Assembly (NCBI GenBank): GCA_963728195.1
Contig: CAVSIX010000009.1
Location: 212,067 to 276,066 of the forward strand
From: Sva-07 sp963728195
GTDB taxonomy: Bacteria; Actinomycetota; Acidimicrobiia; Acidimicrobiales; Ilumatobacteraceae
Direction: 5' to 3'
DNA length: 64,000 nt
The position numbers were made by a program, and so were the translations under genes. Of the stretch, positions 16,836-25,603 are shown piece by piece. The notes under the pieces were generated by a model. It ran no database searches and was not told where the DNA came from. It saw nothing but the letters and a program-made list of their open reading frames with translations. Position 1 is the stretch's first letter; each line of letters opens with the position of its first letter.

Positions 16836-18881
16836 TCAGCTCGACGTCCGCACGCCGGCGACCAGGTTGGCCGGCAGGGGCTGGTAACCCCGATGGTCGA
16901 CCGTGAACGATCCGCTGCCGCCGCTGAGCGATCGTAGGTCGATCGCGTAACGCAGGATCTCCGCGGTCGGCACGATCGCCTGCACGGTGGTGACGCCCGC
17001 CTCGTCGGTCTCGGTGCCGAGCACCTGTGCACGCCGTGACGACAGGTCGCCGAGTACGTCGCCCTGGTGAACCGCCGGCACGCGCACGACGATGTCGCTG
17101 ACCGGTTCGAGCACCTCGACACCGACCTTCGCGACCGCCTCGCGCAGCGCCAGCGACCCCGCCATCTTGAAGCTCATCTCGGACGAGTCGACGGCGTGGT
17201 GCTTGCCACCGGTGCACACCGCTCGCAGGTCGACGATCGGGAAGTCGCCGCCGGCACCGCGCGCCATCGCATCCTCGACGCCCGCACCGATCGCGGGGAT
17301 CAGGTTCTTCGGGATCGCGCCGCCGGTGACCTCGCTGTCGAACTGGAAGCCGGACCCGAGCGCCAGCGGCTCGAAGCGCACGGTGGCCACACCGAACTGG
17401 CCGTGGCCGCCGCTCTGCTTCTTGTACTTGCCCTCGACCTCGACGCCAGCCGCGAGGCGCGACCGGTACGCCACGCGCACGTCGTCGACGACGAGCTGCA
17501 CGCCGGCCCGCTCGATCCGCGACAGCGCCACGCGCACATGGGTCTCACCGCCGCCGCTCAACACGGTCTGGCCGGTGGCGTCGTCGTGGTGGACGGCGAG
17601 CGTCGGATCCTCGGCGAGGAGGCGGTGCAGCGTGGTCGCCAGGCGGTCCTCCTCGGACTGCTTCGCCGCAGCGATCGCCACGCCGTAGACCGGACGTGGC
17701 AGCGTCGGCAGCGGCACGGCGACCGGCGAACCGTCGGGTGCGAGCGTGTCGCCGGTGGACGTGTCGGCGAGCTTGGTGACGGCGATGATGTCGCCGGCTG
17801 CCGCCATGTCGACGTGGGTCTGCGATCCGCCGACCAGCGACACGAGGTGGTGCAGCCGTTCCTTCGTGCCCGAGCGGGTGTTGACCAGGACGTCGTCGAC
17901 GCGGATCGTGCCGGACAGCACCTTGATCATCGAGATCCGGCCCAGGAACTCGTCGATCGTCGTCCCGAACACGACGGCGAGCGGTTGACCGCCGGGATCG
18001 GGAGCGACGTCGACGGTCCTGCCGGCGGCCTCGACGAGCGTGGGCCCGCAGTCGCCGGGCGCCGGACCGACCCGGCAGATGAAGTCGGCGAGCTGGTCGG
18101 CGCCGATCGACGACGTGGCCGACCCGCACAGCACCGGGAACGCGAGCGCCCGGTCGACCGCCTCGTGCAGCAGGTGCTCGAGCTGCTCGGGCGTGGGCTC
18201 GCTGCCCGACAGGTACTGCTCGAGCAGTGCGTCGTCGAGTTCGATCACGTCCTCGACGAGGTGCTCGTGCTCGGCCACCTCGGCGTCGGCCAGTTCGGCT
18301 GGCACGTCGACGGGTTCCGCGTGTCCCGAGTCGTACACGAATGCGTGATGGGTCAGCACGTCGGTCACGCCGTGGAAACTCGACTCCTCGCCGATCGGCA
18401 GCTCGGTGGGATCGGCGTGCGAGCCGAACACCTCGCGCACCTGGGCGAGCGTGCGGTCGAACGACGACCGTTCGCGATCGAGCTTGTTGACGAAGATCAG
18501 CCGCGGCAGGCCCATGTCGGTCGCGTGGCGCCACAGCACCTCGTCCTGCGACTGGACGCCGGCGACGCCGTCGATGACGAAGACGGCGAGGTCGGCGGCG
18601 GCCATGCCGAGCAGCGCCTCGCCGCGGAAGTCGGCGTAGCCGGGGGTGTCGATCAGGTTGATGCGATGCCCGTTCCAGCCGAACGACGCGACGCCGAGCG
18701 AGATCGACTGCTGGCGCGCCTGCTCTTCGGGATCGCGGTCGAGCACGGTCGACCCGTTCTCGATCGTGCCGGCGCGCGGGATCACCCCCGCCGCGCAGAG
18801 CAGCGCCTCGGCAAGACTCGTCTTGCCACTCGAGTTGTGGCCGACGAGCGCCACGTTCCTGATCTTGTCCCGCGGATGCAT
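16836..18881 (-). CDS. Elongation factor G-like GTPase (EF-G2 type)
   Basis: A 681-residue EF-G paralogue starting at ATG 18881 with GAAAGGGG before it. GTPase motifs are G1 GHNSSGKTS, G3 DTPGYADF and G4 NKLD. In place of the usual switch-I RGITI it has RQQSISLG, which marks the EF-G-like (EF-G2) group rather than the main translocase. Domains III-V follow, with KKQSGGHGQFGVATVRFEP in domain IV and a final PADNLVAG-like end. Known relatives are often not essential for elongation; ribosome rescue or stress roles are possible. Confidence 0.88.
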   Translation of the reverse strand: MHPRDKIRNVALVGHNSSGKTSLAEALLCAAGVIPRAGTIENGSTVLDRDPEEQARQQSISLGVASFGWNGHRINLIDTPGYADFRGEALLGMAAADLAVFVIDGVAGVQSQDEVLWRHATDMGLPRLIFVNKLDRERSSFDRTLAQVREVFGSHADPTELPIGEESSFHGVTDVLTHHAFVYDSGHAEPVDVPAELADAEVAEHEHLVEDVIELDDALLEQYLSGSEPTPEQLEHLLHEAVDRALAFPVLCGSATSSIGADQLADFICRVGPAPGDCGPTLVEAAGRTVDVAPDPGGQPLAVVFGTTIDEFLGRISMIKVLSGTIRVDDVLVNTRSGTKERLHHLVSLVGGSQTHVDMAAAGDIIAVTKLADTSTGDTLAPDGSPVAVPLPTLPRPVYGVAIAAAKQSEEDRLATTLHRLLAEDPTLAVHHDDATGQTVLSGGGETHVRVALSRIERAGVQLVVDDVRVAYRSRLAAGVEVEGKYKKQSGGHGQFGVATVRFEPLALGSGFQFDSEVTGGAIPKNLIPAIGAGVEDAMARGAGGDFPIVDLRAVCTGGKHHAVDSSEMSFKMAGSLALREAVAKVGVEVLEPVSDIVVRVPAVHQGDVLGDLSSRRAQVLGTETDEAGVTTVQAIVPTAEILRYAIDLRSLSGGSGSFTVDHRGYQPLPANLVAGVRTSS

Positions 18882-19004
18882 GGAAACCCCTTTCGTGCGG
18901 ATCAGTCTCCCCCCGGAGATGTCGCCCTGACAATGGACCTCCGTCCCTCTCTCCGTTCTCGTCTCGGCGGCGATCGCGACGGGTGCGGATCTATCCTCGG
19001 TGCG

Positions 19005-19817
19005 ATGGGCATGCGATCGGGTGACCGCTACGAGATCACCGACGACGAACGGACACGCTTCGGGCGTGACGGCTACGTCCACCTTCCCGGCGTGCTGACC
19101 GACGACGAGCTGGCGGGGCTCGATCCGGTGTACGACTCGTTCATGCGCGGTGAGATCGCGGTCGAGGGTCGTGACCTGTACGACATGGTCACCGGCGAGT
19201 TCGGGACCGATCCGACGACGTATGCGATCTTCAACGTGATGCTGCCGCGGACGTACTTCGCGCAGTGGCAGGGCAACGTGTTCGAACGGGTCGGGCACTC
19301 GATCGCCGAGCAGCTCTGCGGCGAGGGAATGACGCTCGACTTCGACCAGCTGCTCGCCAAGCAGCCGGGACGCACCGACGCCGTGTTCGCCTGGCATCAG
19401 GACCAGGCGTACTGGATCAACACCGACGACCGCCGCACGGCGACGTGCTGGCTGGCGCTCGACGACTCGACGATCGAGAACGGCTGCATGCAATTCCTGC
19501 CGGGCAGCCACGTGGAGCCGGTCCGGCCGCACCGGCCGGCGGGTGCGAGCCGTGAGGAGCAGCACACGCTGGTCACCGACCTGCGCCCCGACGATCGTCC
19601 GGTGCCGGTTCCGATCCGCCGTGGCGACATCACCGTGCACAACGAGGGCGTCCTCCACGGATCGGGCGGCAACACGACCACGTCGAGCTGGCGTCGCGCC
19701 TACATCAACGCCTACCGCTCGATCGAGACCGTCCGACGCGAGCGCGAGCTCGGCTTCACCCACTCGCACAACGACGCACAGGACGTGCTCGCCCGCGTCG
19801 ACGGCCTGCACGCCTGA
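19005..19817 (+). CDS. Phytanoyl-CoA dioxygenase (PhyH) family protein
   Basis: A 270-residue Fe(II)/2-oxoglutarate dioxygenase. It opens with FGRDGYVHLPGVLTDDEL, then has the HxD of FAWHQDQAYWINTD, DDSTIENGCMQFLPGSH, and the distal His of GVLHGSGGN. This order resembles ectoine-hydroxylase-type and other small-molecule PhyH enzymes. The substrate is not evident. ATG 19005 lies 7 bp after TATCCT, suggesting a leaderless start; another ATG at 19011 is in frame. It is divergent from the EF-G-like gene. Confidence 0.85.
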   Translation: MGMRSGDRYEITDDERTRFGRDGYVHLPGVLTDDELAGLDPVYDSFMRGEIAVEGRDLYDMVTGEFGTDPTTYAIFNVMLPRTYFAQWQGNVFERVGHSIAEQLCGEGMTLDFDQLLAKQPGRTDAVFAWHQDQAYWINTDDRRTATCWLALDDSTIENGCMQFLPGSHVEPVRPHRPAGASREEQHTLVTDLRPDDRPVPVPIRRGDITVHNEGVLHGSGGNTTTSSWRRAYINAYRSIETVRRERELGFTHSHNDAQDVLARVDGLHA

Positions 19818-19901
19818 GCGAACGGGAATCCGGTTCACGACGTTCCGGGCAGCCACTAGTGTCGTTGGTTCGTAACCAGCGGTACCGGCGAGGAGACGTC
19901 G

Positions 19902-22523
19902 ATGGTCAGAGAGCTGCCGTCGGGGACGGTCACCTTCCTGTTCACCGACATCGAGGGGAGCACCCGGGCCCTGCGCGACCTCGGCGCCGAGGACTACAGC
20001 GACGTCCTCGACGTGCATCACCGCTGTCTGCGCGACGTGTGGGCCCGGCACGACGGCGTCGAGGTGTCCACCGACGGCGACGCCTTCTTCGTCGTGTTCG
20101 CCAACGGCGCCGATGCGCTCGCGGCGGCGGTCGACGCCCAACGCTCGCTCGCACGAGCGGTCTGGCCGACCGAACGGCGCATCCAGGTGCGGATGGGTCT
20201 CCACACCGGCTACGCGCGGCCGGTCGACGACGACTACCGCGCGCTCGCCGTGCACCAGGCAGCGCGGGTCGTCGACGCCGCCAATGGCGGGCAGATCCTG
20301 GCCACCGCCGAGGCGGTCGCGTCGTGGCGTGACGCCGTCGACGAGCGAGAGACGGAGGCCGTGGAGGCCGTCGACGTCATCGACGTCACCGATCTCGGCC
20401 GGTACCGCGTCCGGGACTTCGACGAGCCGATCGCGCTCTACCTCGTGTCGGCTGCTGACCTGGTGGTCGACGACCGGTCGCCGCGCGTCCGTCCCGCCGA
20501 CAGCCACAACCTCGTTCGTCCGACGACCTCGATGGTCGGTCGCGTCGCCGCGCAGGACGAGCTCGCGCACATGTTGCTACCCGGCGCGCTGGTGACGCTG
20601 CTCGGACCGGGTGGAGCCGGCAAGACCCGTCTCTCGATCGAGGTCGGTCTGCAGGTCGTCGACACGTGGCCCGACGGCGTGTGGTTCGTCGATCTCGCGC
20701 CGGTCTCGTCGGGAGACGTGGTGCCGATGGCGATCGCGACATCGGTCAGTGCGCCGTCGGCGCCGGGCAACGAGGCGATGGCCGACGTCGTCGCACATCT
20801 CGCCGATCGATCGATGCTCCTCGTGCTCGACAACTGCGAACATCTCGCCGGTCCGATCGCCGAGGTCGTCAGCCAGTTGCTCCAGCTCTGTCCAGGCGTC
20901 GGCGTGCTCGCCTCGAGCCGGGTTCCGCTCGGGCTGATCGGCGAATCGCTGTTCCGGCTGCAACCGCTGACGGCGAACGACGTCGGCTCCGATGCGGTCC
21001 GGTTGTTCCTCGAGCGCAGCGGCCTCGACGGTGACGTCGATCTCGACGACGTGGTCGAGTTGTGCCGGGCGGTCGACGGGCTCCCGCTCGCGATCGAGCT
21101 CGCGGCGACACGATCGCACCTGTTGACGCCGGCGGAGATGACCGAACGCATGCGCCGCGACGTCAGGGTGGTCTCGACCCGCGATCCGACCGTCCCCGAC
21201 CGCCAGCGGAGCCTCGATCGCCTCCTCGACTGGAGCCTCGACCTGTTGCATCCCGACGAGCTCCGTGTGCTCACCCGTTTGGCGGTGATCGCCGACGGCT
21301 TCGACGTCGCACTCGCCGAGGCGGTCGCCGGCGACGACACCGTGCACGTCGATCGGGTTCCCGAACTCGTCTGGTCACTGATCGACTGGTCGCTGATCAC
21401 GCGCGAGGTCGCTGCGGGCAGCTCGAGGTATTCGTTGCTGTCGATCGTTCGGTCGTACGTCCTCGAGGGCGCCGACCGCGCCGACCTGGCCGCCGCTCGC
21501 CGGCGTCTCGCGGCGTCGCTGCTCGACCTCGTCGGGCCGCAACGATCGTTGTCGCGCCACTGGGTGGCGCAGCTCGGTGTGGAACTGGAGAACGTGCGTG
21601 CCGTCGTCGCACACCCCGACGTGCCCGATCCGGTTGCCCGGTCGTTGGCGTGGTCGATCGGCCAGTACCACGACGTCACGGGGTCGTATCGCTCCGGCAT
21701 CGGTGAGATCGCCCGCTGCCTGCGGCAACGAGCCACCCCGGGCGCCGACCTGGTTGCACTGCTGACGCTCCAGGCGGATCTCCACCTCCGGCTCGGCGAG
21801 ATGGCCGACGCCCGGCGGATCGTCGAGCGAGCAGCGGCGTTGGCGGTGGAGGTCGGCGTGCCGGAATGGGACGACATGTGCGTGGTGCGCACGCAAGGTG
21901 AGCTGGCGTTGCGCTCGAACGATCCGGCAGAGGCGGTGCAACTGGCCGAGGACGCGCTGGCGTCGGGAGTGGCGTCGCCGCGTGGGGAAGCCCGCTTGTG
22001 GAACCTCGTGGCGATCGCCCGCGGGTCGATGGGGGATCTCGACGGGGCGTGTCGCGCCCTCGACCGGGGCCTGGCCGCCGAGGAGGCAGCAGGCCTCGAG
22101 ACGTTCCTGGCGAACACCCACGGCAACTACGCCGAGGCACTGATGGCACTCGGCGACCTCGCGGGCGCCGCACGGCATCAGCTCGCAGCGCTCGACTCCG
22201 CTCGTTCGACGGGGCAGGCGACGAGCATCGCGTTCGCGCACATGGTCGCTGCGCGGTTCGCGATGGAGGAGGGAGCCGCCCGAGAGGCGGTCGTCATCCA
22301 GTCGGCCGCCGATGCGATCCTGCTGCACGAGGGGTACTCGCTGTACGACGGCGACGAAGAACTGCGGGTGGCGCTGCTCGACGCAGCCCGCGAGTCGCTC
22401 GGTGCGGCGGCGTTCGAACAGGCCCGGATCGAGGGCCCCTCGATCCCGGCCGATCTGCTCGCCGATCAGACCGAGGCGATCCTGCGGCGCCGTGCTGCAG
22501 CACCAGCGAACACCGGAGGATGA
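19902..22523 (+). CDS. Cyclase-domain / STAND ATPase / TPR regulator
   Basis: An 873-residue multidomain regulator. Residues 5-170 are a class III cyclase domain with VTFLFTDIEGST and STDGDAFFVVF, so both metal Asps are kept, while HTGYARPVDDDYRA covers the third conserved stretch. From residue about 225 an NB-ARC-like STAND NTPase follows: GPGGAGKTRLS (P-loop), SMLLVLDNCEHL (Walker B) and DGLPLAIELAATR. The C-terminal 300 residues are TPR-like helices. No DNA-binding domain is visible. Its stop overlaps the protease start region (GGATGATGATG), so the two are probably coupled in function. Confidence 0.88.
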   Translation: MVRELPSGTVTFLFTDIEGSTRALRDLGAEDYSDVLDVHHRCLRDVWARHDGVEVSTDGDAFFVVFANGADALAAAVDAQRSLARAVWPTERRIQVRMGLHTGYARPVDDDYRALAVHQAARVVDAANGGQILATAEAVASWRDAVDERETEAVEAVDVIDVTDLGRYRVRDFDEPIALYLVSAADLVVDDRSPRVRPADSHNLVRPTTSMVGRVAAQDELAHMLLPGALVTLLGPGGAGKTRLSIEVGLQVVDTWPDGVWFVDLAPVSSGDVVPMAIATSVSAPSAPGNEAMADVVAHLADRSMLLVLDNCEHLAGPIAEVVSQLLQLCPGVGVLASSRVPLGLIGESLFRLQPLTANDVGSDAVRLFLERSGLDGDVDLDDVVELCRAVDGLPLAIELAATRSHLLTPAEMTERMRRDVRVVSTRDPTVPDRQRSLDRLLDWSLDLLHPDELRVLTRLAVIADGFDVALAEAVAGDDTVHVDRVPELVWSLIDWSLITREVAAGSSRYSLLSIVRSYVLEGADRADLAAARRRLAASLLDLVGPQRSLSRHWVAQLGVELENVRAVVAHPDVPDPVARSLAWSIGQYHDVTGSYRSGIGEIARCLRQRATPGADLVALLTLQADLHLRLGEMADARRIVERAAALAVEVGVPEWDDMCVVRTQGELALRSNDPAEAVQLAEDALASGVASPRGEARLWNLVAIARGSMGDLDGACRALDRGLAAEEAAGLETFLANTHGNYAEALMALGDLAGAARHQLAALDSARSTGQATSIAFAHMVAARFAMEEGAAREAVVIQSAADAILLHEGYSLYDGDEELRVALLDAARESLGAAAFEQARIEGPSIPADLLADQTEAILRRRAAAPANTGG

Positions 22524-22525
22524 TG

Positions 22526-23890
22526 ATGTCGACCGATGACGCCAGCCGCCCGCGACGGCCCTCGTACCGCGATCGCATCGCTGTGCTCCCCGGCGATCCA
22601 CCGATCGCCTATCGCCCGCACCGCGTGCTCGTCGACGAGGAGGCCCACGACGCCCTCGATGTCGAGGGCACACCGATCTTCGCGGCGACCGGCGATGACG
22701 ACCTCGTCGATCGCCGACCGCCCTTCGGTCAATGGTTCGTCGTCGACGACATCGACGACCCTCCCCGGTTCGTCGCCGAACAGGTGTCGCGCGGCGCCAC
22801 GGCTCAGCTCGACATCGTCTACTTCGCCAACGACGCCGGCTGTTGCGGCTGTCCGCCGCACCCGGCGCTCACCTCGGACCTCGCCGCAAACCCGTGGGCC
22901 GCAAACCCGTGGGCGGCGAATCCGTGGGCCGCCAATCCCTGGCGGGCGAATCCGTGGCGCGCCAATGCCGAGTCGTTGAACATCCTGGCCACCGGCAAGG
23001 CGCCGACGAGTTCGGTGATGCCCGCTCCCGATCGCTCGTTGCCGGTTCGTCCTGCGCTGTGCGGCGAGGAATCCAACGGCGTGACCATCGGTGTGCTCGA
23101 CAGCGGGCTCGCGGGCGGACCGGACAACACCGACGGCTACCGGCCTGCGCTGCTCGGCACCGACCCGGCGTCACTGACGCGGATCTGGGGTGTGTTGGAC
23201 CTGCCGTCGCAGCAGATCGGCCCGCTGCCGGTCGACAACTTCCTCGACCCGGTCGCCGGCCACGGCACGTTCATCGCCGGCATCATCGAGCAGCTCACGC
23301 CCGGCTGCGACATCCGCGTCGCGGGCGTGTTCGAGCCGCAGGGCGACGTCAGCGTGTCGACGCTGGCGTTCCAGCTGTGGCGCCTCATGGTCGAGCACGG
23401 CCCCGACATCGTGAACTTCTCGTTCGGCGGGACCGGCCGCGCCTGGTTGTTCGAGTGGCTGATCGACCACTACCGCGAGCACCACGGGGTCGTGTTCGTC
23501 GGTGCCGCCGGCAACGAGGGCTCGTGCGTCGAGCAGTATCCCGCCGCGCTGGACTCGGTGATCGGGGTCGCTGCGCTCGGCCCCGACGGTCCGGCGCCCT
23601 GGTCGAACTACGGGCCGTGGGTGAATGCCTGCGCACCCGGCACCGACATCGTCAGCTCGTTCTTCGCCGGCTTCGATGGGGACATGCCGCCGATCAACGG
23701 GCTCGACTCGGACGACTTCGAGCAGTGGGCGACGTGGAGCGGCACGTCGTTCGCGGCGCCGGTCGTCGTCGCCGCACTGGCCAGGGAGATGGTGACCACC
23801 GGCTGCAAGGCGGCGGATGCGGTCGAACGCATCGTGCACGCCCCGCATCTCGGGCGCCTCGCCCACATGGGCACGATCGTCAACTACTGA
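22526..23890 (+). CDS. Subtilisin-family (S8) serine protease with ANPW repeats
   Basis: A 454-residue subtilase. GGAGG at 22515-22519 best serves ATG 22526, although ATGs at 22520 and 22523 are in frame. The catalytic triad is Asp192 (VLDSG), His246 (AGHGTF) and Ser408 (GTSFAAP), with the oxyanion Asn in AAGNEG. Before the protease domain sit a cluster CCGCPP (about residue 108) and then five tandem pentapeptides, AANPW x4 and RANPW, at residues 120-144. No signal peptide or membrane segment is seen, so it may act inside the cell. The upstream STAND regulator is its likely partner. Confidence 0.85.
   Translation: MSTDDASRPRRPSYRDRIAVLPGDPPIAYRPHRVLVDEEAHDALDVEGTPIFAATGDDDLVDRRPPFGQWFVVDDIDDPPRFVAEQVSRGATAQLDIVYFANDAGCCGCPPHPALTSDLAANPWAANPWAANPWAANPWRANPWRANAESLNILATGKAPTSSVMPAPDRSLPVRPALCGEESNGVTIGVLDSGLAGGPDNTDGYRPALLGTDPASLTRIWGVLDLPSQQIGPLPVDNFLDPVAGHGTFIAGIIEQLTPGCDIRVAGVFEPQGDVSVSTLAFQLWRLMVEHGPDIVNFSFGGTGRAWLFEWLIDHYREHHGVVFVGAAGNEGSCVEQYPAALDSVIGVAALGPDGPAPWSNYGPWVNACAPGTDIVSSFFAGFDGDMPPINGLDSDDFEQWATWSGTSFAAPVVVAALAREMVTTGCKAADAVERIVHAPHLGRLAHMGTIVNY
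22883..22957 (+). repeat. Five 15-bp tandem units encoding (A/R)ANPW
   Basis: Five in-frame 15-bp units within the protease gene encode AANPW four times and RANPW once; a partial sixth unit reads RANAE. The first two units are identical in DNA and the others differ at synonymous or near-synonymous sites, so the peptide motif is kept under selection instead of being a very recent expansion. Confidence 0.9.
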
Positions 23891-24031
23891 CCCCCCGAGG
23901 TGCAGCGGGCCCCGTGACCAGCGGCCGCTGCGGACCCCGCTCATGGGCGAGGCGGCGGCGTATGCGGTCTCACCCGAACGGGTAACCGAGCCGTCGTGGG
24001 GACGACGGGGAGACCAGGGGGAGTCGGCGAC

Positions 24032-25603
24032 GTGACCGTCTCCGCCGACGCGACCGTCGCAGCGAGGGCTGCGAACGGCGCGGCCGAACTCGAGCGATTC
24101 ACGGATTCGCGCATCGCCGAGGTGGGCGAAGCCCCGGTGCAGCACTCGGATCGGGCGGTCAGATGGTGGATCTTCGGCTCGATCTTCTGGCTGTCGTTCG
24201 TCGACCTCGTCGGCCTCACGATGGCGATCGAGCTGGTCTCGCCGAACTTCTTCGGTGGCGTGCCGTGGCTGCTGTTCAGCCGGATCCGGCCGATCCACGT
24301 CAACGGCGTGATCTTCGCCTGGCTCACGACGATGTACTGGGGTGCCGCGTTCTACATGGTGCCGCGGCTGTGTGGCGTGCGCCTGTGGAGCGAACGTCTC
24401 GCACTGTGGGCGGCGGTGGCGTGGAATCTGATGTTCGTCGGTGGAGTCCTCACGCTGGCGACCGGGCACACCCAGGGTCGCGAGTACGCCGAGTTCATCT
24501 GGCCGATCGACGTCGTCGTCGTCGGCGTCTTCCTCGCCAACATCGTCAACATCGTCATGACCGTCCTGACCCGTCGGGTTCGCCCGTTGTACGTGTCGGT
24601 CTGGTGGTTCCTGGCCTCACCCATGTGGTTGGCGGCGGACTACATCATCGGCAACGTGATGTGGCGACCGGGGAACCTGCTCGGCAACGGCGTCGACGGT
24701 GGGTCACTGTCGGGTGCGCTCCCCGACCCGCTCGCCGACGCGATGCTCAACTGGTGGTCGAACCACAACCTGTTCGGGTTGTGGCTCACCCCGATGCTGA
24801 TCGCACTGACGTACTACCTGGTGCCGCGCATCACGAACACGCCGCTGTTCAGCCACACGCTGTCACTGGTGTCGTTCTGGGGGATCGCGTTCTTCTACAC
24901 CGGCGTGGGACACCACCATCTGTTGCAGGCGCCGATTCCGGCGTGGCTCAAGACGTTCGCGACGTTCAACAGCATCCTGCTGCTCGTGCCGGTGATCGCG
25001 TTCGTGACCAACATCGTGCTGACGATGCGCGGCAGCTGGGAGAAGGTGTTCACGAACATGCCGCTGCGCTTCACGATCACCGGCTTCATCTTCTATTTCC
25101 TGACCAACGTCCAGGGAGCGATCCAAGCGATCCCGTCGTTCAACCGGGTCACCCACTTCACCAACTTCATCGTCGCCCACGCTCATCTGGCGCTCCTCGG
25201 CGGCTTCACGATCCTCGGCATGGGCGTGATCGACTACATCGTCCCGCAGATCTATCAGCGGCCGGCCTACAGCCGCCGGCTGCTCGAGTGGCAGTACTGG
25301 CTCGTCACCATCGGCTTCGTCGGGTTCTTCTTCTCGCTGACGTTCGCCTCGTTCCTCCAGGGCCAGAACTGGGCGGCGGGCGTCCCCGAGGTGAACGTGC
25401 TCCCGCTCATCCGCCCGCACTACGTGGCGCGGGGCATCTTCGGATCGATGATCGTCGCGTCGGGATTCGTGCAGATCTACAACATGTGGCGCACGGTCAC
25501 GACCGACACCAACCGCTCGGTCACCGACGAACTCGAGGCGTACCTCGCCGTGTCGTCGGCCGACTCCGGTGCGCGCGACTCGACTCCGAGAGGTGCGTCG
25601 TGA
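24032..25603 (+). CDS. ccoN: cbb3-type cytochrome c oxidase subunit I
   Basis: A 523-residue, 12-helix heme-copper oxidase catalytic subunit. GTG 24032 is preceded by GGGGGAG. Histidine ligands can be seen in RPIHVNGVIFAW (low-spin heme), WWSNHNLFGLW, TGVGHHHLLQAPIP (CuB) and VAHAHLALLGG (heme b3 and b). It reduces oxygen with high affinity at the cytoplasmic membrane. The C-terminal tail after residue 490 is soluble. Its stop overlaps the start of the CcoO-like gene by GTGA, so subunits are made together. Confidence 0.93.
   Translation: MTVSADATVAARAANGAAELERFTDSRIAEVGEAPVQHSDRAVRWWIFGSIFWLSFVDLVGLTMAIELVSPNFFGGVPWLLFSRIRPIHVNGVIFAWLTTMYWGAAFYMVPRLCGVRLWSERLALWAAVAWNLMFVGGVLTLATGHTQGREYAEFIWPIDVVVVGVFLANIVNIVMTVLTRRVRPLYVSVWWFLASPMWLAADYIIGNVMWRPGNLLGNGVDGGSLSGALPDPLADAMLNWWSNHNLFGLWLTPMLIALTYYLVPRITNTPLFSHTLSLVSFWGIAFFYTGVGHHHLLQAPIPAWLKTFATFNSILLLVPVIAFVTNIVLTMRGSWEKVFTNMPLRFTITGFIFYFLTNVQGAIQAIPSFNRVTHFTNFIVAHAHLALLGGFTILGMGVIDYIVPQIYQRPAYSRRLLEWQYWLVTIGFVGFFFSLTFASFLQGQNWAAGVPEVNVLPLIRPHYVARGIFGSMIVASGFVQIYNMWRTVTTDTNRSVTDELEAYLAVSSADSGARDSTPRGAS

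Noticed and set aside
17067..19817. 916-codon rightward open frame
   Set aside because: Only its last 270 codons (from 19005) look like protein. The rest is the antisense of the EF-G-like gene.
22500..23000. ANPW repeats as a RiPP precursor peptide
   Set aside because: The repeats are internal to one continuous protease frame with no leader or core layout and no modifying enzymes nearby.
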